DNA from: Actinomycetota bacterium
Lineage (GTDB): Bacteria > Actinomycetota > Geothermincolia > Geothermincolales > RBG-13-55-18
Direction: 5' to 3'
Length of the DNA: 64,000 bases
NCBI GenBank assembly: GCA_030019255.1
Contig: JASEFK010000004.1
Location: 151,569 to 215,568, forward strand
Numbering within the stretch: the first letter of the stretch is position 1; each line of letters opens with the position of its first letter. Position numbers and translations under genes: made by a program. The notes below the pieces were generated by a model, which saw nothing but the letters and a program-made list of their open reading frames with translations, did not search any database and was not told the DNA's origin. Shown one piece after another: positions 30,599 through 39,171 of the stretch.

Positions 30599-31018
30599 AG
30601 TACCGCGGGGTGCCAGCGGGGTGACCTCCTCCCGCCCTCGACAAGGGGATAAATGGGGGCGGTAAATACGGAGGAAAGCCCTGGCCGGAACATGGCCTGG
30701 GAGGCGCCGGAGCGCCCCATCCCCCAAGCCCCGGCCCTTCGGGAGGTTCCACGGACATAGATGAGGGGATTGCGGATGTGATGTCCGGTTATTTCAGGCG
30801 GATGCAGGGAATAGTTCAAGATGGGATAGCGGTGAGTTCGCTAACCACATGGGAGACATCATGCTGTCGAGGAGGTTGAGAATGGCGTGAGCTGAAGGAC
30901 GGGTGGCGAGGCCGGATACCTGAGGGAACGCAAGACAAGTGACCCGGGATGCGTTGCTTGAAGCCCGATCGAGTCAGGTTCAGGACCTTGCGCGGAAAGG
31001 AACGGAGGGGAATTGGGG
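30599..31018. other. Intergenic region after repeat copy 1
   Basis: About 420 bases with no gene I can support. Several short G+C-rich inverted stretches (for example around 30700-30740) could fold, but there is no recognisable RNA family. GGAGGGG at 31004-31010 is the ribosome site of the next gene. Confidence 0.5.
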
Positions 31019-31870
31019 ATGTACAGGCTGGATGGTAAGAGGGTAGTCATCACCGGTGCCGGTTCAGGGTTGGGAAGGGCCCTTTCGCTGGCCCTGGCCT
31101 CCAGGGGGTGCCGGATAGGCGTGGTGGATATAGACGAGTCCAGGGCAGGAGAGACCCTGGAAATGGTAAGGCAGAAGGGCGGGGACGGTGAGGCCTACCG
31201 CCTGGACGTGAGCCGGCCGGAGGAAGTGGAGGCCATGGCCGAGCACTTCTTCCGATCCTGGGGTGGAGTGGACGTCCTGGTCAATAACGCCGGCGTGGTT
31301 TCCACCGGTTTCGTGGGGGACATCCCCCTGGAGGACTGGGAATGGGTTTTCGGGGTCAACTTCTGGGGGATGCTCTACGGGTGCCATTTCTTCATTCCCC
31401 GCATGAAGACGCAAGGAGGCGGGTACATCGTCAACGTGGCCTCGGCGGCTGGTCTTTTGACCCTCCTGGAGATGGGTCCCTACAACGCCACCAAGGCGGC
31501 GGTCATCGCTCTCACCGAGACCCTGCGGAGCGAGCTGGCTCCCTTCAACATAGGGGTCACCGCCGTATGCCCCATGTTCTTCAACACCCGCCTCCTGGAG
31601 AGCATGCGCTACACCGACGATTTCGAGAGGGAGTTCGCCGAGACCACCTTCCGTTACGCGCGCATGAGCGCGGAGCAGGTGGCGGAGGCGGTGATCCAGG
31701 CGGTGGAGAAAAGGAGGCTGTACGTTGTCCCCCAGCTTTCCGGGAGGCTGTTCTGGCTGATCAAGCGGATGAAACCAGGTCTCTATCACCGCACCCTGGC
31801 CTTTTTCAACCGCGACGACCTGGGGAGGCGACTCCTGCTTTGGATGGCGCGCAAGGGACTCATCCAGTAG
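31019..31870 (+). CDS. Short-chain dehydrogenase/reductase (first of two)
   Basis: A 283-residue classical SDR. The cofactor loop is TGAGSGLGRALS, VNNAGVVSTG the second motif, and the catalytic YNATK is preceded by the SAAGLL serine region. VDIDES after strand 2 suggests NAD(H) preference through its Asp. A C-terminal extension of about 50 residues, rich in Arg and aromatics (LFWLIKRMKPGLYHRTLAFF), may touch membrane or acyl chain. The ATG at 31019 is 8 bases after GGAGGGG; an in-frame TTG at 31013 is less likely. Probably acts on 3-hydroxyacyl-CoA or a related alcohol. Confidence 0.92.
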   Translation: MYRLDGKRVVITGAGSGLGRALSLALASRGCRIGVVDIDESRAGETLEMVRQKGGDGEAYRLDVSRPEEVEAMAEHFFRSWGGVDVLVNNAGVVSTGFVGDIPLEDWEWVFGVNFWGMLYGCHFFIPRMKTQGGGYIVNVASAAGLLTLLEMGPYNATKAAVIALTETLRSELAPFNIGVTAVCPMFFNTRLLESMRYTDDFEREFAETTFRYARMSAEQVAEAVIQAVEKRRLYVVPQLSGRLFWLIKRMKPGLYHRTLAFFNRDDLGRRLLLWMARKGLIQ

Positions 31871-31963
31871 GACGAACGCAGGTTGCCCCCTTAGGCTCGC
31901 GCATGTTTTGTGGGTCGAGGTCATGGATGAACGGCGTCGCGAAGGAAGAGGTAGGTAAAAACG

Positions 31964-32821
31964 ATGGCCAGAGTCAGATTGCCGGGAAAGAAAGGAATGG
32001 AGTGGTTCCGGGGAAGGACGGCGGTGGTCACCGGCGCCGCCTCCGGCCTGGGGAGGGGCATCGCCCTGGCCCTGGCCGACGCGGGATGTCACCTGGTGGT
32101 GGCGGACATCGATGACCGGCGCCTGGACGCGGTGCGGGCGGAGGTCGAGGGAAAGGGCCGGGACTGCCTGGCGCGGAGGGTGGACGTTTCCGTTCGCCGG
32201 GAGATGGAGGACCTCGCCGAGGTCGCCCTGGGGTGGAAGGGGCAGGTCGATATCCTGGTCAACAACGCGGGGGTGGGCGGGAGCGGGGAGCTGGACGTCA
32301 TTCCCGTGGAGGATATCGAGTGGATCGTGGGCGTCAACCTCATGGGGGAGATCTACGGGTGCCGCTTCTTCCTCCCCCACATGGTGCGGCGAGGGGAGGG
32401 GCATATCGTGAACATCGCTTCCCTCTCGGGCCTGGTGGCGCTCCCCCTCCACGTGGCCTACACGGTGACCAAGTTCGGGGTGGTAGGCCTCTCGGAGATG
32501 CTCTGGGCGGAGGCGCGTAACCACGGGGTGGGCGTCACCGTGGTCTGCCCGGGAGCCATCAGCACGGACATAGGTTTTCACACCCGCAATCACTACCGCA
32601 CGGAAAAGCAGCGAGAGAACGAGGAACGCTACGCGGCCATGCTCCGGGAAAGAGGCATGGATCCCTTGGACGCGGGTAGGAAAATTGTGGAATCCATATC
32701 CCGGGGCAAGTTCATGGTCCTCCTGGGCAAGGAGGCCTACCTGCTCTACTACCTCAAGCGCCTGGCCCCCATGCTCTGCCTCCGGATCGCCTCCTTCGTC
32801 TCCCGTAGGCTCCTACGTTAA
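31964..32821 (+). CDS. Short-chain dehydrogenase/reductase (second of two)
   Basis: A 285-residue paralogue of the preceding SDR, in tandem and 93 bases on. Motifs: TGAASGLGRGIA, VADIDDRR (acidic residue after strand 2, NAD-type), VNNAGVGGSG, the catalytic YTVTK and the SLSGLV serine region. The C-terminus also carries an Arg/aromatic extension (LLYYLKRLAPMLCLRIASF). The ribosome site AGGTAGG precedes the ATG. The stop is followed within one base by repeat copy 2. The pair may handle consecutive or stereochemically distinct oxidations. Confidence 0.92.
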   Translation: MARVRLPGKKGMEWFRGRTAVVTGAASGLGRGIALALADAGCHLVVADIDDRRLDAVRAEVEGKGRDCLARRVDVSVRREMEDLAEVALGWKGQVDILVNNAGVGGSGELDVIPVEDIEWIVGVNLMGEIYGCRFFLPHMVRRGEGHIVNIASLSGLVALPLHVAYTVTKFGVVGLSEMLWAEARNHGVGVTVVCPGAISTDIGFHTRNHYRTEKQRENEERYAAMLRERGMDPLDAGRKIVESISRGKFMVLLGKEAYLLYYLKRLAPMLCLRIASFVSRRLLR

Positions 32822-32822
32822 A

Positions 32823-32865
32823 GGGGTCAGGTCAAGTCTTGAAATTTGATATCCCCGGGGGTATA
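32823..32865 (+). repeat. Dispersed palindromic repeat, copy 2
   Basis: This copy begins GGGGTCAGGTCAAGTCTTG, with a 5-base insertion (GGTCA duplicated as GTCAA) relative to the others, and ends in the inverted pair ATATCCCC-GGGGGTATA. It begins one base after the SDR stop codon, in the same orientation as copies 1 and 3. Confidence 0.8.
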
Positions 32866-33320
32866 GGACCCGTAGAAGCCAGGTATTTTCCCTTGTCCCT
32901 CCTCCCCCTCGTGGAAGGCATCCATGTCCTCGATGGGATCTTGGCCCGGTATCGACGCGAGGAGGATGGAGGCCGGGTTGGCCGTGCCTTGCTGCCGGGG
33001 GATCAGGATCGCCGGGTCTGCATTGAAGATTAGAATCCCCCGCCCCGTTCCCACGATCGGTCCTTAAAACCATGGAAGGCGGGGTGAGGCGAACCTGGCG
33101 GCAAGATCAGCCCCAGCCGACGTTTGGTTCCCCTCCCTAGCGCCAATAATGAGTAAGCGATGGGGATGTGGCCATACGCCTGGCCTGTACCGCGTTCCCG
33201 CCGTGGAAGCGAAAAACGAGGGCCGGGCGCGAGGCTGGTTTCTTAGGGGGCCGTCCACGGTATCGAGGCAAGGGAGGCGCCCCGGTTTCGAAAGGAATGG
33301 GGAGAAGGAGGCGAACGCAC
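32866..33320. other. Intergenic region before the acetyl-CoA synthetase
   Basis: About 455 bases with no supported gene. The downstream frame is open back to 33168 but not synthetase-like there. AAGGAGG at 33305-33311 is the ribosome site of the next gene. No clear promoter or terminator seen. Confidence 0.5.
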
Positions 33321-35249
33321 ATGTCCGAGCGCGACCTGGAGACTACGGACCGGATACTTAAGGAGGAGAGAATCTTCATGCCCTCCCCGGAAATGGTGTC
33401 GGCATCCAACGTGATGGCCTATGCCCGGGAAAGGGGATTTTCCGACCTGGAGCAACTGTATGTCTGGGCGGCCGACAACTACGAGGAGTTCTGGGAGGAC
33501 ATGGCCTCCCGACTGCACTGGTTCCGGCCGTGGGACGGGGTGCTCAGATGGGAATGTCCGGATGCGCGTTGGTTTGAGGGAGGGAGCTGCAACATAGTCT
33601 ACAACTGCCTCGACCGTTACATGGAGATGACGGTTCGCAACAAGGTGGCCTTCTACTGGGAGGGAGAGAACGGGGCGCGGAAAATCTACTCCTATTCGCG
33701 CCTTTACGACGAGGTCAACCGCCTCTCGAGCGCGCTGGTCCGCATGGGTATAGGGAAGGGAGATCGCGTGGCCATCTACCTCCCGCGCATTCCGGAGCAG
33801 GTAGTGGCCATGCTGGCCACGGCGCGCATCGGCGCGGTCCACACCCTCATCTATTCCGGGCTGAGTGAGAAAGCGCTGGCGGAAAGGATGCAGGATGCGG
33901 AGGCCAGGCTGGTCATAACCGCGGACGGGTATTATTACCGGGGGAACGTGGTGGAGCTCAAGGCGGTGGTGGACCGGGCCATCCGCTACTGCCCCAGCGT
34001 GGAGAGGATAATGGTGGTGCGCCGGACGAAGAACCGGGTGATGATGGTCACCGGGAGGGACGTGTACCTCGATGAGGCCGTGGCCCTGGCCGACCGCTAC
34101 CAACCCTGCGCGGAGATGGACGCCGAGGATCCGCTGTTTATCCTCTACACTTCGGGCACCACCGGGAAACCCAAGGGAGTGGTGCACGTGCACGGCGGGT
34201 ACATGGTGGGGGCCTTCGCGACCACCCGGCTGGTCCTGGACCTCAGGCCCGAGGACGTGTACTGGTGTACGGCGGACCCGGGCTGGATCACCGGCCATAC
34301 CTATATCGTCTATGGGCCGCTCCTGAACGGGGCCACCCAACTTATATACGAGGGCGCCGTGGACTATCCCGACCCGGCGCGCCTCTACTATAACGTGGAT
34401 GCCTACGGGGTCTCCGTGCTCTACACCGCTCCCACCGCGGTGAGGGCGCTCATGCATTTCGGAGAGGCCTGGCCGTCCAAGTTCTCCATGGAGCGGGTGC
34501 GTCTCCTGGGCTCGGTGGGAGAGCCAATCAACCCGGAAGCGTGGGTGTGGTACCGAAGGGCCTTCGGAGACCGTTGCCCGATTATGGATACCTGGTGGCA
34601 GACGGAGACCGGCATGCACATGATAACTCCCCTGGTCCCCCTGCCCCTAAAGCCGGGATCCGCGGGACGCCCCTTCCTGGGACAGAAGGCCGAGGTGGTG
34701 GACGCGGAGGGAAATCCCGTACCGCCGGGGAAGGGAGGGTACCTGGTGTTGCTCAATCCCTGGCCGTCCATGATGCGTGCCATACACGGGGACCGGGAGA
34801 AATACGAGAGCTACTGGAACCGTTTCCCCGGCAAGTATTTCGCCGGGGACGCGGCCACCGTGGACGAGGATGGCTATTTCTGGATACAGGGAAGGGTTGA
34901 CGATGTCATTAAAAAGGCCGGCTACCGCCTGGGTTCCATGGAGATAGAGAGCGCCCTGGTCTCCCACGAGGCGGTGGCGGAGGCGGCGGCCATAGGCCTT
35001 CCCGACGAGGTGAAGGGCGAACGAATCAAGGCCTTCGTGGTCCTCACCCAGGGAACGCGGGGGAGCGATTACCTGGCCGATCGTTTGCGAGACCACGTTC
35101 GCTCCACCATGGGAGTCATAGCCGTTCCCGACGAGATAGCCTTCGTGGACAGCCTCCCCAAGACGCGGAGCGGCAAGATCATGCGCCGCCTGCTCAAGGC
35201 CAGGGAGCTGGGACAGGAGGTGGGTGACCTCTCCACCCTCGAGGAATGA
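33321..35249 (+). CDS. AMP-forming acetyl-CoA synthetase-type enzyme
   Basis: A 642-residue ANL enzyme whose length and domain pattern fit Acs rather than long-chain synthetases: N-terminal acetyl-CoA synthetase domain (LYVWAADNYEEFWEDMA, WFEGGSCNIVYNCLDR), P-loop YTSGTTGKPKGVVH, the WWQTETG motif, and the C-terminal acetylation-site region SGKIMRR with Lys619. Acetylation of that Lys normally silences Acs. The start is the ATG at 33321; the open frame is longer but unrelated. Substrate is probably acetate or propionate; a medium-chain acid is possible given the cluster. Confidence 0.92.
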   Translation: MSERDLETTDRILKEERIFMPSPEMVSASNVMAYARERGFSDLEQLYVWAADNYEEFWEDMASRLHWFRPWDGVLRWECPDARWFEGGSCNIVYNCLDRYMEMTVRNKVAFYWEGENGARKIYSYSRLYDEVNRLSSALVRMGIGKGDRVAIYLPRIPEQVVAMLATARIGAVHTLIYSGLSEKALAERMQDAEARLVITADGYYYRGNVVELKAVVDRAIRYCPSVERIMVVRRTKNRVMMVTGRDVYLDEAVALADRYQPCAEMDAEDPLFILYTSGTTGKPKGVVHVHGGYMVGAFATTRLVLDLRPEDVYWCTADPGWITGHTYIVYGPLLNGATQLIYEGAVDYPDPARLYYNVDAYGVSVLYTAPTAVRALMHFGEAWPSKFSMERVRLLGSVGEPINPEAWVWYRRAFGDRCPIMDTWWQTETGMHMITPLVPLPLKPGSAGRPFLGQKAEVVDAEGNPVPPGKGGYLVLLNPWPSMMRAIHGDREKYESYWNRFPGKYFAGDAATVDEDGYFWIQGRVDDVIKKAGYRLGSMEIESALVSHEAVAEAAAIGLPDEVKGERIKAFVVLTQGTRGSDYLADRLRDHVRSTMGVIAVPDEIAFVDSLPKTRSGKIMRRLLKARELGQEVGDLSTLEE

Positions 35250-35487
35250 TCGCCGGAAGCGGGAGAACCTGGACTGAGCCTCGGTGGTGGCGGCGATGAC
35301 GTGACCTTTCTGCGTCCGAATACCGGGTCAGGCTCTCCATGTTCTGAGCGCAGACTCCTTGCCGCGACGAAACCGAACAGTCCAGGCATGGAATGCCGAT
35401 GGGTTTTCATGGCTTCACCTGATGTCAGCTTCGCGTCTTGAGTTGTATCCGGGGGCGACATTCTGTGGTACCGGATGGCGTGGGTCA

Positions 35488-35542
35488 GAAAAAAAGATTT
35501 CCCCATCAAAAAAACAGATTTCCCATAAAAAAAAAATTCCCC
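35488..35542. repeat. Three imperfect A-tract repeats
   Basis: Three consecutive units, each a run of 7-10 A followed by (CAG/G)ATTTCCC or ATTCCCC, repeat at roughly 18-20-base spacing. The base composition differs sharply from the surroundings. Confidence 0.7.
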
Positions 35543-35648
35543 TTCCTTTGTCTCTCGTATCAGTCCTGTATCAGTCACACACCTCGTTCAGGGATTAACC
35601 CTCAGGTTTCCCTGGAATGGCTCGAAAGTTTTTCCCTGACCGAACCGA

Positions 35649-35677
35649 TTGACATATCGTGAAGGGGGCTCCATAAT
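35649..35677 (+). promoter_or_regulatory. Promoter of the flippase gene
   Basis: A perfect TTGACA (35649-35654) and CATAAT (35672-35677) are 17 bases apart. The transcript would have a leader of about 125 bases before the chosen TTG start. Confidence 0.72.
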
Positions 35678-35808
35678 CACCCAATGGTCCCGGCGAGCGG
35701 GGACCGCGGGCGGGGGTGAAGCCCCGCCTTGCTTTGGAGAAGGGTGGATTCCCGGCGGAGCGGGAGGTTCTCCCTGGAACGAGCGCACCAGGAGCTAAGA
35801 GGGGCGAG

Positions 35809-37257
35809 TTGGAGGACGCAAGAAGGGTAGCCAGGAACATACTCATGATCATGGGAGGGGGGACCTTCCGGGCGGTGCTCATGCCCCTCTTCACCGTGCT
35901 CATCGCCCGCAAGCTGGGCACGGAGGGCTTCGGTGCCTATTCCTTCGCCCTGTCCCTGGCCTACATCCTGCTCATCGTGGGGGAGATGGGCCTTCCCAAG
36001 CTGGTGGTGAGGGAGCTGGCCGCCAACCGGGACCAGGTGGCCCGCTACGTGGGGGACCTCACGGTGCTGAGGCTGATAACCGGGCTGGCCAGCGCGGGGA
36101 TCATCTATGCCATCATAGCCTTTACCTCCCGGTCCTCCGATACCAGGCTTCCCCTCTTCCTCATCGGGCTCAGTTACGTGGTCTTCACCGGGCTGAGGCG
36201 CTTCTTCGACGCCGTCTTCCAGGCTTTCGAGGTCATGAAATACCAGGCCATCTCCGATATCGTGGACATACTCCTGACCTTTGGGGTGGGCTCCGTCCTC
36301 CTCCTGCGGGGTTACGGCCTGGTAGGGATCTCCTACGCCCTGATGGTGGGAGCGGTGATATCCATGGGGGTGGATTTCATGATCCTCACCCGCAAGATGG
36401 GGCAGCCGGTTTTCACGCTGGACTTGGCTTTCTGGAAGAAGATGGTAGTAGGCGCCCTTCCCTTCGGCATCATCGGGCTGGTCACCTTCGTCTTCGGGTA
36501 TACCAGCACCGTCCTGGTCTCCGCCTTCAAGGGGGATTACCAGGCCGGCCTTTTCAGCTCCGCCTACCGCATCATCTGGGCCATGGCCGTGGTGCCCGCC
36601 ACCTGCATGACGGCCGTGTTCCCCTTCCTGGCGCGGGCGAGGAACGATCCCGCCCAGCGCCACCTGGAGGCGGTGCGCAGGGTGGTCAAGTACCTGGCCT
36701 GCGTGAGCCTTCCTTTCTGCGGCCTCCTGGTCCTGTTCTCCTCTCCCATCATCACCACCGTCTATGGGGAGTCCTACCTCTCGGCCCGTACCGCCCTGTG
36801 GATCCTGGCCGCCGTCCCCCTGTTCAGTTTCACCTACATTCCCCTCATCGAGCTCATGAATGCACATTACAAGCAGAGGTTCAGCGTGCTGGCCATCCTC
36901 GCCTGTGCGGGCGTGAACGTCGTCCTTTGCGTGGCCTTGACTCCCTGGCTGGGTTTCCTGGGGGCGGCGTTGAGCACCCTGCTCTCCGAGTCGGCCATGC
37001 TGGGGATAACCGTCTACTTCGCCTGGCGGCACATGAGCGTCCACCCGAGCCTGCTGGGAAACTGGAAGCCCGCCCTAGCCGCCCTGGCAGCTGCGCTGCC
37101 GTGCCTGCCCCTGCGCTCTGCCCTTCCCTTCTCCGGGCTGGTGTCGATATACGTGGCCTCTTACCTGGGAGCCCTCTTCGCCCTGCGCACCTTCGATGCC
37201 GACGACTGGAGGATATTCCTCTCCGTGCTTCCCCGTCGCGCCAGTTCCCGGGCATGA
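35809..37257 (+). CDS. Flippase / polysaccharide biosynthesis membrane protein (MATE-like)
   Basis: A 482-residue protein with about 14 predicted membrane helices, of the MOP/Wzx type that flips lipid-linked sugars. The N-terminus (RVARNILMIMGGGTFRAVLMPLFTVLIARKLGTEGFGAYSFALSLAYIL) is typical. I chose the TTG at 35809, with AAGAGGGG just upstream, because the 31 codons before it are hydrophilic and Pro/Gly-rich. No glycosyltransferase is adjacent, so the cargo is unknown. It stands alone with its own promoter. Confidence 0.88.
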   Translation: MEDARRVARNILMIMGGGTFRAVLMPLFTVLIARKLGTEGFGAYSFALSLAYILLIVGEMGLPKLVVRELAANRDQVARYVGDLTVLRLITGLASAGIIYAIIAFTSRSSDTRLPLFLIGLSYVVFTGLRRFFDAVFQAFEVMKYQAISDIVDILLTFGVGSVLLLRGYGLVGISYALMVGAVISMGVDFMILTRKMGQPVFTLDLAFWKKMVVGALPFGIIGLVTFVFGYTSTVLVSAFKGDYQAGLFSSAYRIIWAMAVVPATCMTAVFPFLARARNDPAQRHLEAVRRVVKYLACVSLPFCGLLVLFSSPIITTVYGESYLSARTALWILAAVPLFSFTYIPLIELMNAHYKQRFSVLAILACAGVNVVLCVALTPWLGFLGAALSTLLSESAMLGITVYFAWRHMSVHPSLLGNWKPALAALAAALPCLPLRSALPFSGLVSIYVASYLGALFALRTFDADDWRIFLSVLPRRASSRA

Positions 37258-37326
37258 GGTGAGGGGGGCAGGCCGGCCGGGATTTTACGAGAGGAAAATT
37301 CGGCGGTTTACCACCTTGCGGCGCCT

Positions 37327-38397
37327 CTACCGGGCGGTGATTTCCAGTTCGAGGACTCCTTCCGAGGTGAGTTCCCATTCTGCCGTGGATTCCCGCCCGG
37401 TGGAGGTCTCCAGGTAGCCCTGCAGGAGACCCACGATCATGAGGTGGAGAGCCGCGTTTTCAAGGCGCATACGGAGCCGGTCGCCCTCCAGGGACAGGGT
37501 GCGCAGGTTGCCCAGGCCGCGCAGGGCCAGCAGCTTCCGGAACTGCTCCTCGCTCTCGATCTCCTGCAGACGGTAGAAACCGGACTTCACGAATCTCCGC
37601 TGGGCTTCCACGATGGCGCGGGGTATCTCCTCCCCGAGCTCCTTCTCCAGCTCCTCGAACACCGCTTCCTGGTAGGCGGGGCCCAGCATGGCCAGGCGCC
37701 TCCCGGTGGTGGTATCGGTGATGGTGCCCGCTTCCAGGTCCCAGCGCAACGCGGAGAGGCCCTGGGGTCCCCCGCAGGTCCCGCACCTCTCCAGCTCCAC
37801 GTCGCCCTCGAGGAGGTGGTATTCCCTGAGCTCCAGCCTCCCTTGGAACTGGGGAGGATGCTCGGCGGGAAAGGCGTTTATCTCCACCTCCTCGGAGGAG
37901 ACCAGGCGGTACTCCACGTCGTTGTCGCGGCGGGTGACAGCCTCCACTGCCCCCGCCAGGTCGCCGCACCAGAGGGGGATGGAGTAGGGATTCCTCACCC
38001 GCTGCCTCAGGTAATCGTCGTCGTCCTTCTCCCAGCGGTAACCCACCAGGTTAACGTCTCCGTAACCCATGATGCGGGCGAGGTTGTTGTTGGCCTGGAT
38101 GAGGAGGTTCATGTCTAATTCCTTCCTGGCCACCATGTCCTTGACTTCCTCGGGCACCAGGCGGTCGATGTATTCCCGGGTGGCCCTGCGCTTGGTCTCG
38201 ATGACGATGCGCTCGATGGGCAGGCCGATGATCTCCTCTATGCCGCGGAAGAGGTGGTCCAGGTTGGCGCTCTCCACCAGGACCATGCGGTGGCTGCGGT
38301 CTCCGCTCTGAACTATCACCCCGTTCTCCAGCCAGACGTGGTTGTCGACGAACTGGCAGGGGACCCCGCATTCCGGGCAGAACTTCGTGCCCTCCAT
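37327..38397 (-). CDS. Zinc-ribbon protein of an unrecognised family (intact copy)
   Basis: A 356-residue soluble protein I cannot place. It begins MEGTKFCPECGVPC, a Cys pair fit for zinc, and has a second CGTCGG pair near residue 206. Between them lies a helical region (FRGIEEIIGLPIERIVIETKRRATREYIDRL, residues about 50-82). The last third has charged alternating strands and helices (EVFEELEKELGEEIPRAIVEAQRRFVKSGFYRL). No signal or membrane segment. A decayed paralogue lies at 50890-51963. The pattern is consistent over the whole length in both copies, so this is a real gene, but I assign no function. Confidence 0.85.
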   Translation of the reverse strand: MEGTKFCPECGVPCQFVDNHVWLENGVIVQSGDRSHRMVLVESANLDHLFRGIEEIIGLPIERIVIETKRRATREYIDRLVPEEVKDMVARKELDMNLLIQANNNLARIMGYGDVNLVGYRWEKDDDDYLRQRVRNPYSIPLWCGDLAGAVEAVTRRDNDVEYRLVSSEEVEINAFPAEHPPQFQGRLELREYHLLEGDVELERCGTCGGPQGLSALRWDLEAGTITDTTTGRRLAMLGPAYQEAVFEELEKELGEEIPRAIVEAQRRFVKSGFYRLQEIESEEQFRKLLALRGLGNLRTLSLEGDRLRMRLENAALHLMIVGLLQGYLETSTGRESTAEWELTSEGVLELEITAR

Positions 38398-38934
38398 GAT
38401 TCCTCCCTTCGTCCTCGGCTACGCAGGACGGTTACCGGATGCATCGGAAACCCCCGGCTACCGGGAATTCCTCCTCTTCTTTCCCGCTAACCGGCGACCG
38501 TTTCCGCGTGTGGCATCATTCTACATCAGGATGTTTAAGGCCCGCATGATTGGCCACGGGAATCATCAACTTTCTCAGCGGGGGGATTCCATGAGCGGCT
38601 TGAACAGGGGGAGCAGGGGCATCAGGGGACGGAAGAGGGAGGTATTGCGGGTCATGCGGTAATTGTCCGGCTCGCCGGGTGGAAAGGGGGCAAGAAAGGA
38701 TCGGACTCGGCAAGTCCGGGACCGGGAGGTTGCGCCGAAACACGGCTTACCGGGGATGAAACGAGAGCCCGGTTCTTGAACCAGCTTTCGGGCTCGCCGT
38801 CCAGTCCGGCAAAAACCTCATCTTCGCCGGGCGACAGCGACGGGAGCCCGGTTCCCCGGCCCGCCTTCGGGAACGGTTTGCGTGATGACGGGCGGCCCGT
38901 AAAAATCGCCGAAAAAGAGAAGCCTTCCGGATGC

Positions 38935-38973
38935 CCGAGTTCGAGTACTCGGATGTCATGAATCTGGTATAAT
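38935..38973 (+). promoter_or_regulatory. Promoter and operator-like palindrome of the second thiolase gene
   Basis: An extended -10, TGGTATAAT (TATAAT at 38968-38973), lies about 200 bases before the thiolase start. At its -35 position, CCGAGT-TCGAGT-ACTCGG (38935-38952) is an inverted repeat whose core GAGTACTC (38943-38950) is also the core of the TetR-type palindrome at 22061-22076. Control by the same regulator is possible. Confidence 0.5.
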
Positions 38974-39129
38974 AACCCCTGCCTTATTTGCTTCCTCGGT
39001 AACTTGTCCGGGATGCGGGGCGGGAGGAGGCGACATCTCGGTGGTCCGAGGCCGGCGAGAGTAACGGCGGCTTGCAGTTTACGCAGGAGAGATAGCATCT
39101 CCGCCGAGAGGTGTTTCGGGGTAAGCATC

Positions 39130-39159
39130 AGAGAAGAGGAAAGCAGAGAAGAGGAAAGC
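39130..39159. repeat. 15-base tandem duplication in the thiolase leader
   Basis: AGAGAAGAGGAAAGC occurs twice in a row, perfectly, at 39130-39144 and 39145-39159, 12 bases before the thiolase start codon and next to its ribosome site (GAGGGAAGGG). Confidence 0.85.
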
Positions 39160-39171
39160 GAGGGAAGGGAC

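Larger units (their letters stand above)
35250..35808. other. Intergenic region before the flippase gene
   Basis: About 560 bases. It holds three A-tract repeats of about 20 bases (35488-35542), strikingly A/T-rich for this genome, and a strong promoter at 35649-35677. No gene is supported; the downstream frame is open to 35716 but lacks membrane-protein character before 35809. Confidence 0.6.
38398..39171. other. Divergent intergenic region with a possible coding relic
   Basis: About 770 bases between the zinc-ribbon gene (leftward) and the thiolase (rightward). On the minus strand, 38575-38690 reads like the tail of a lost gene (GEPDNYRMTRNTSLFRPL, ending in TGA after LFKPLMESPR), with no start. 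The right part holds a palindrome, an extended -10 and a 15-base tandem duplication. The frame of the thiolase is open to 39004 but not thiolase-like there. Confidence 0.5.

Noticed and set aside
35677-37044. A 455-codon His/Gly-rich minus-strand frame opposite the flippase
   Set aside because: Typical antisense shadow of a G+C-rich membrane protein gene; no domain and no ribosome site.
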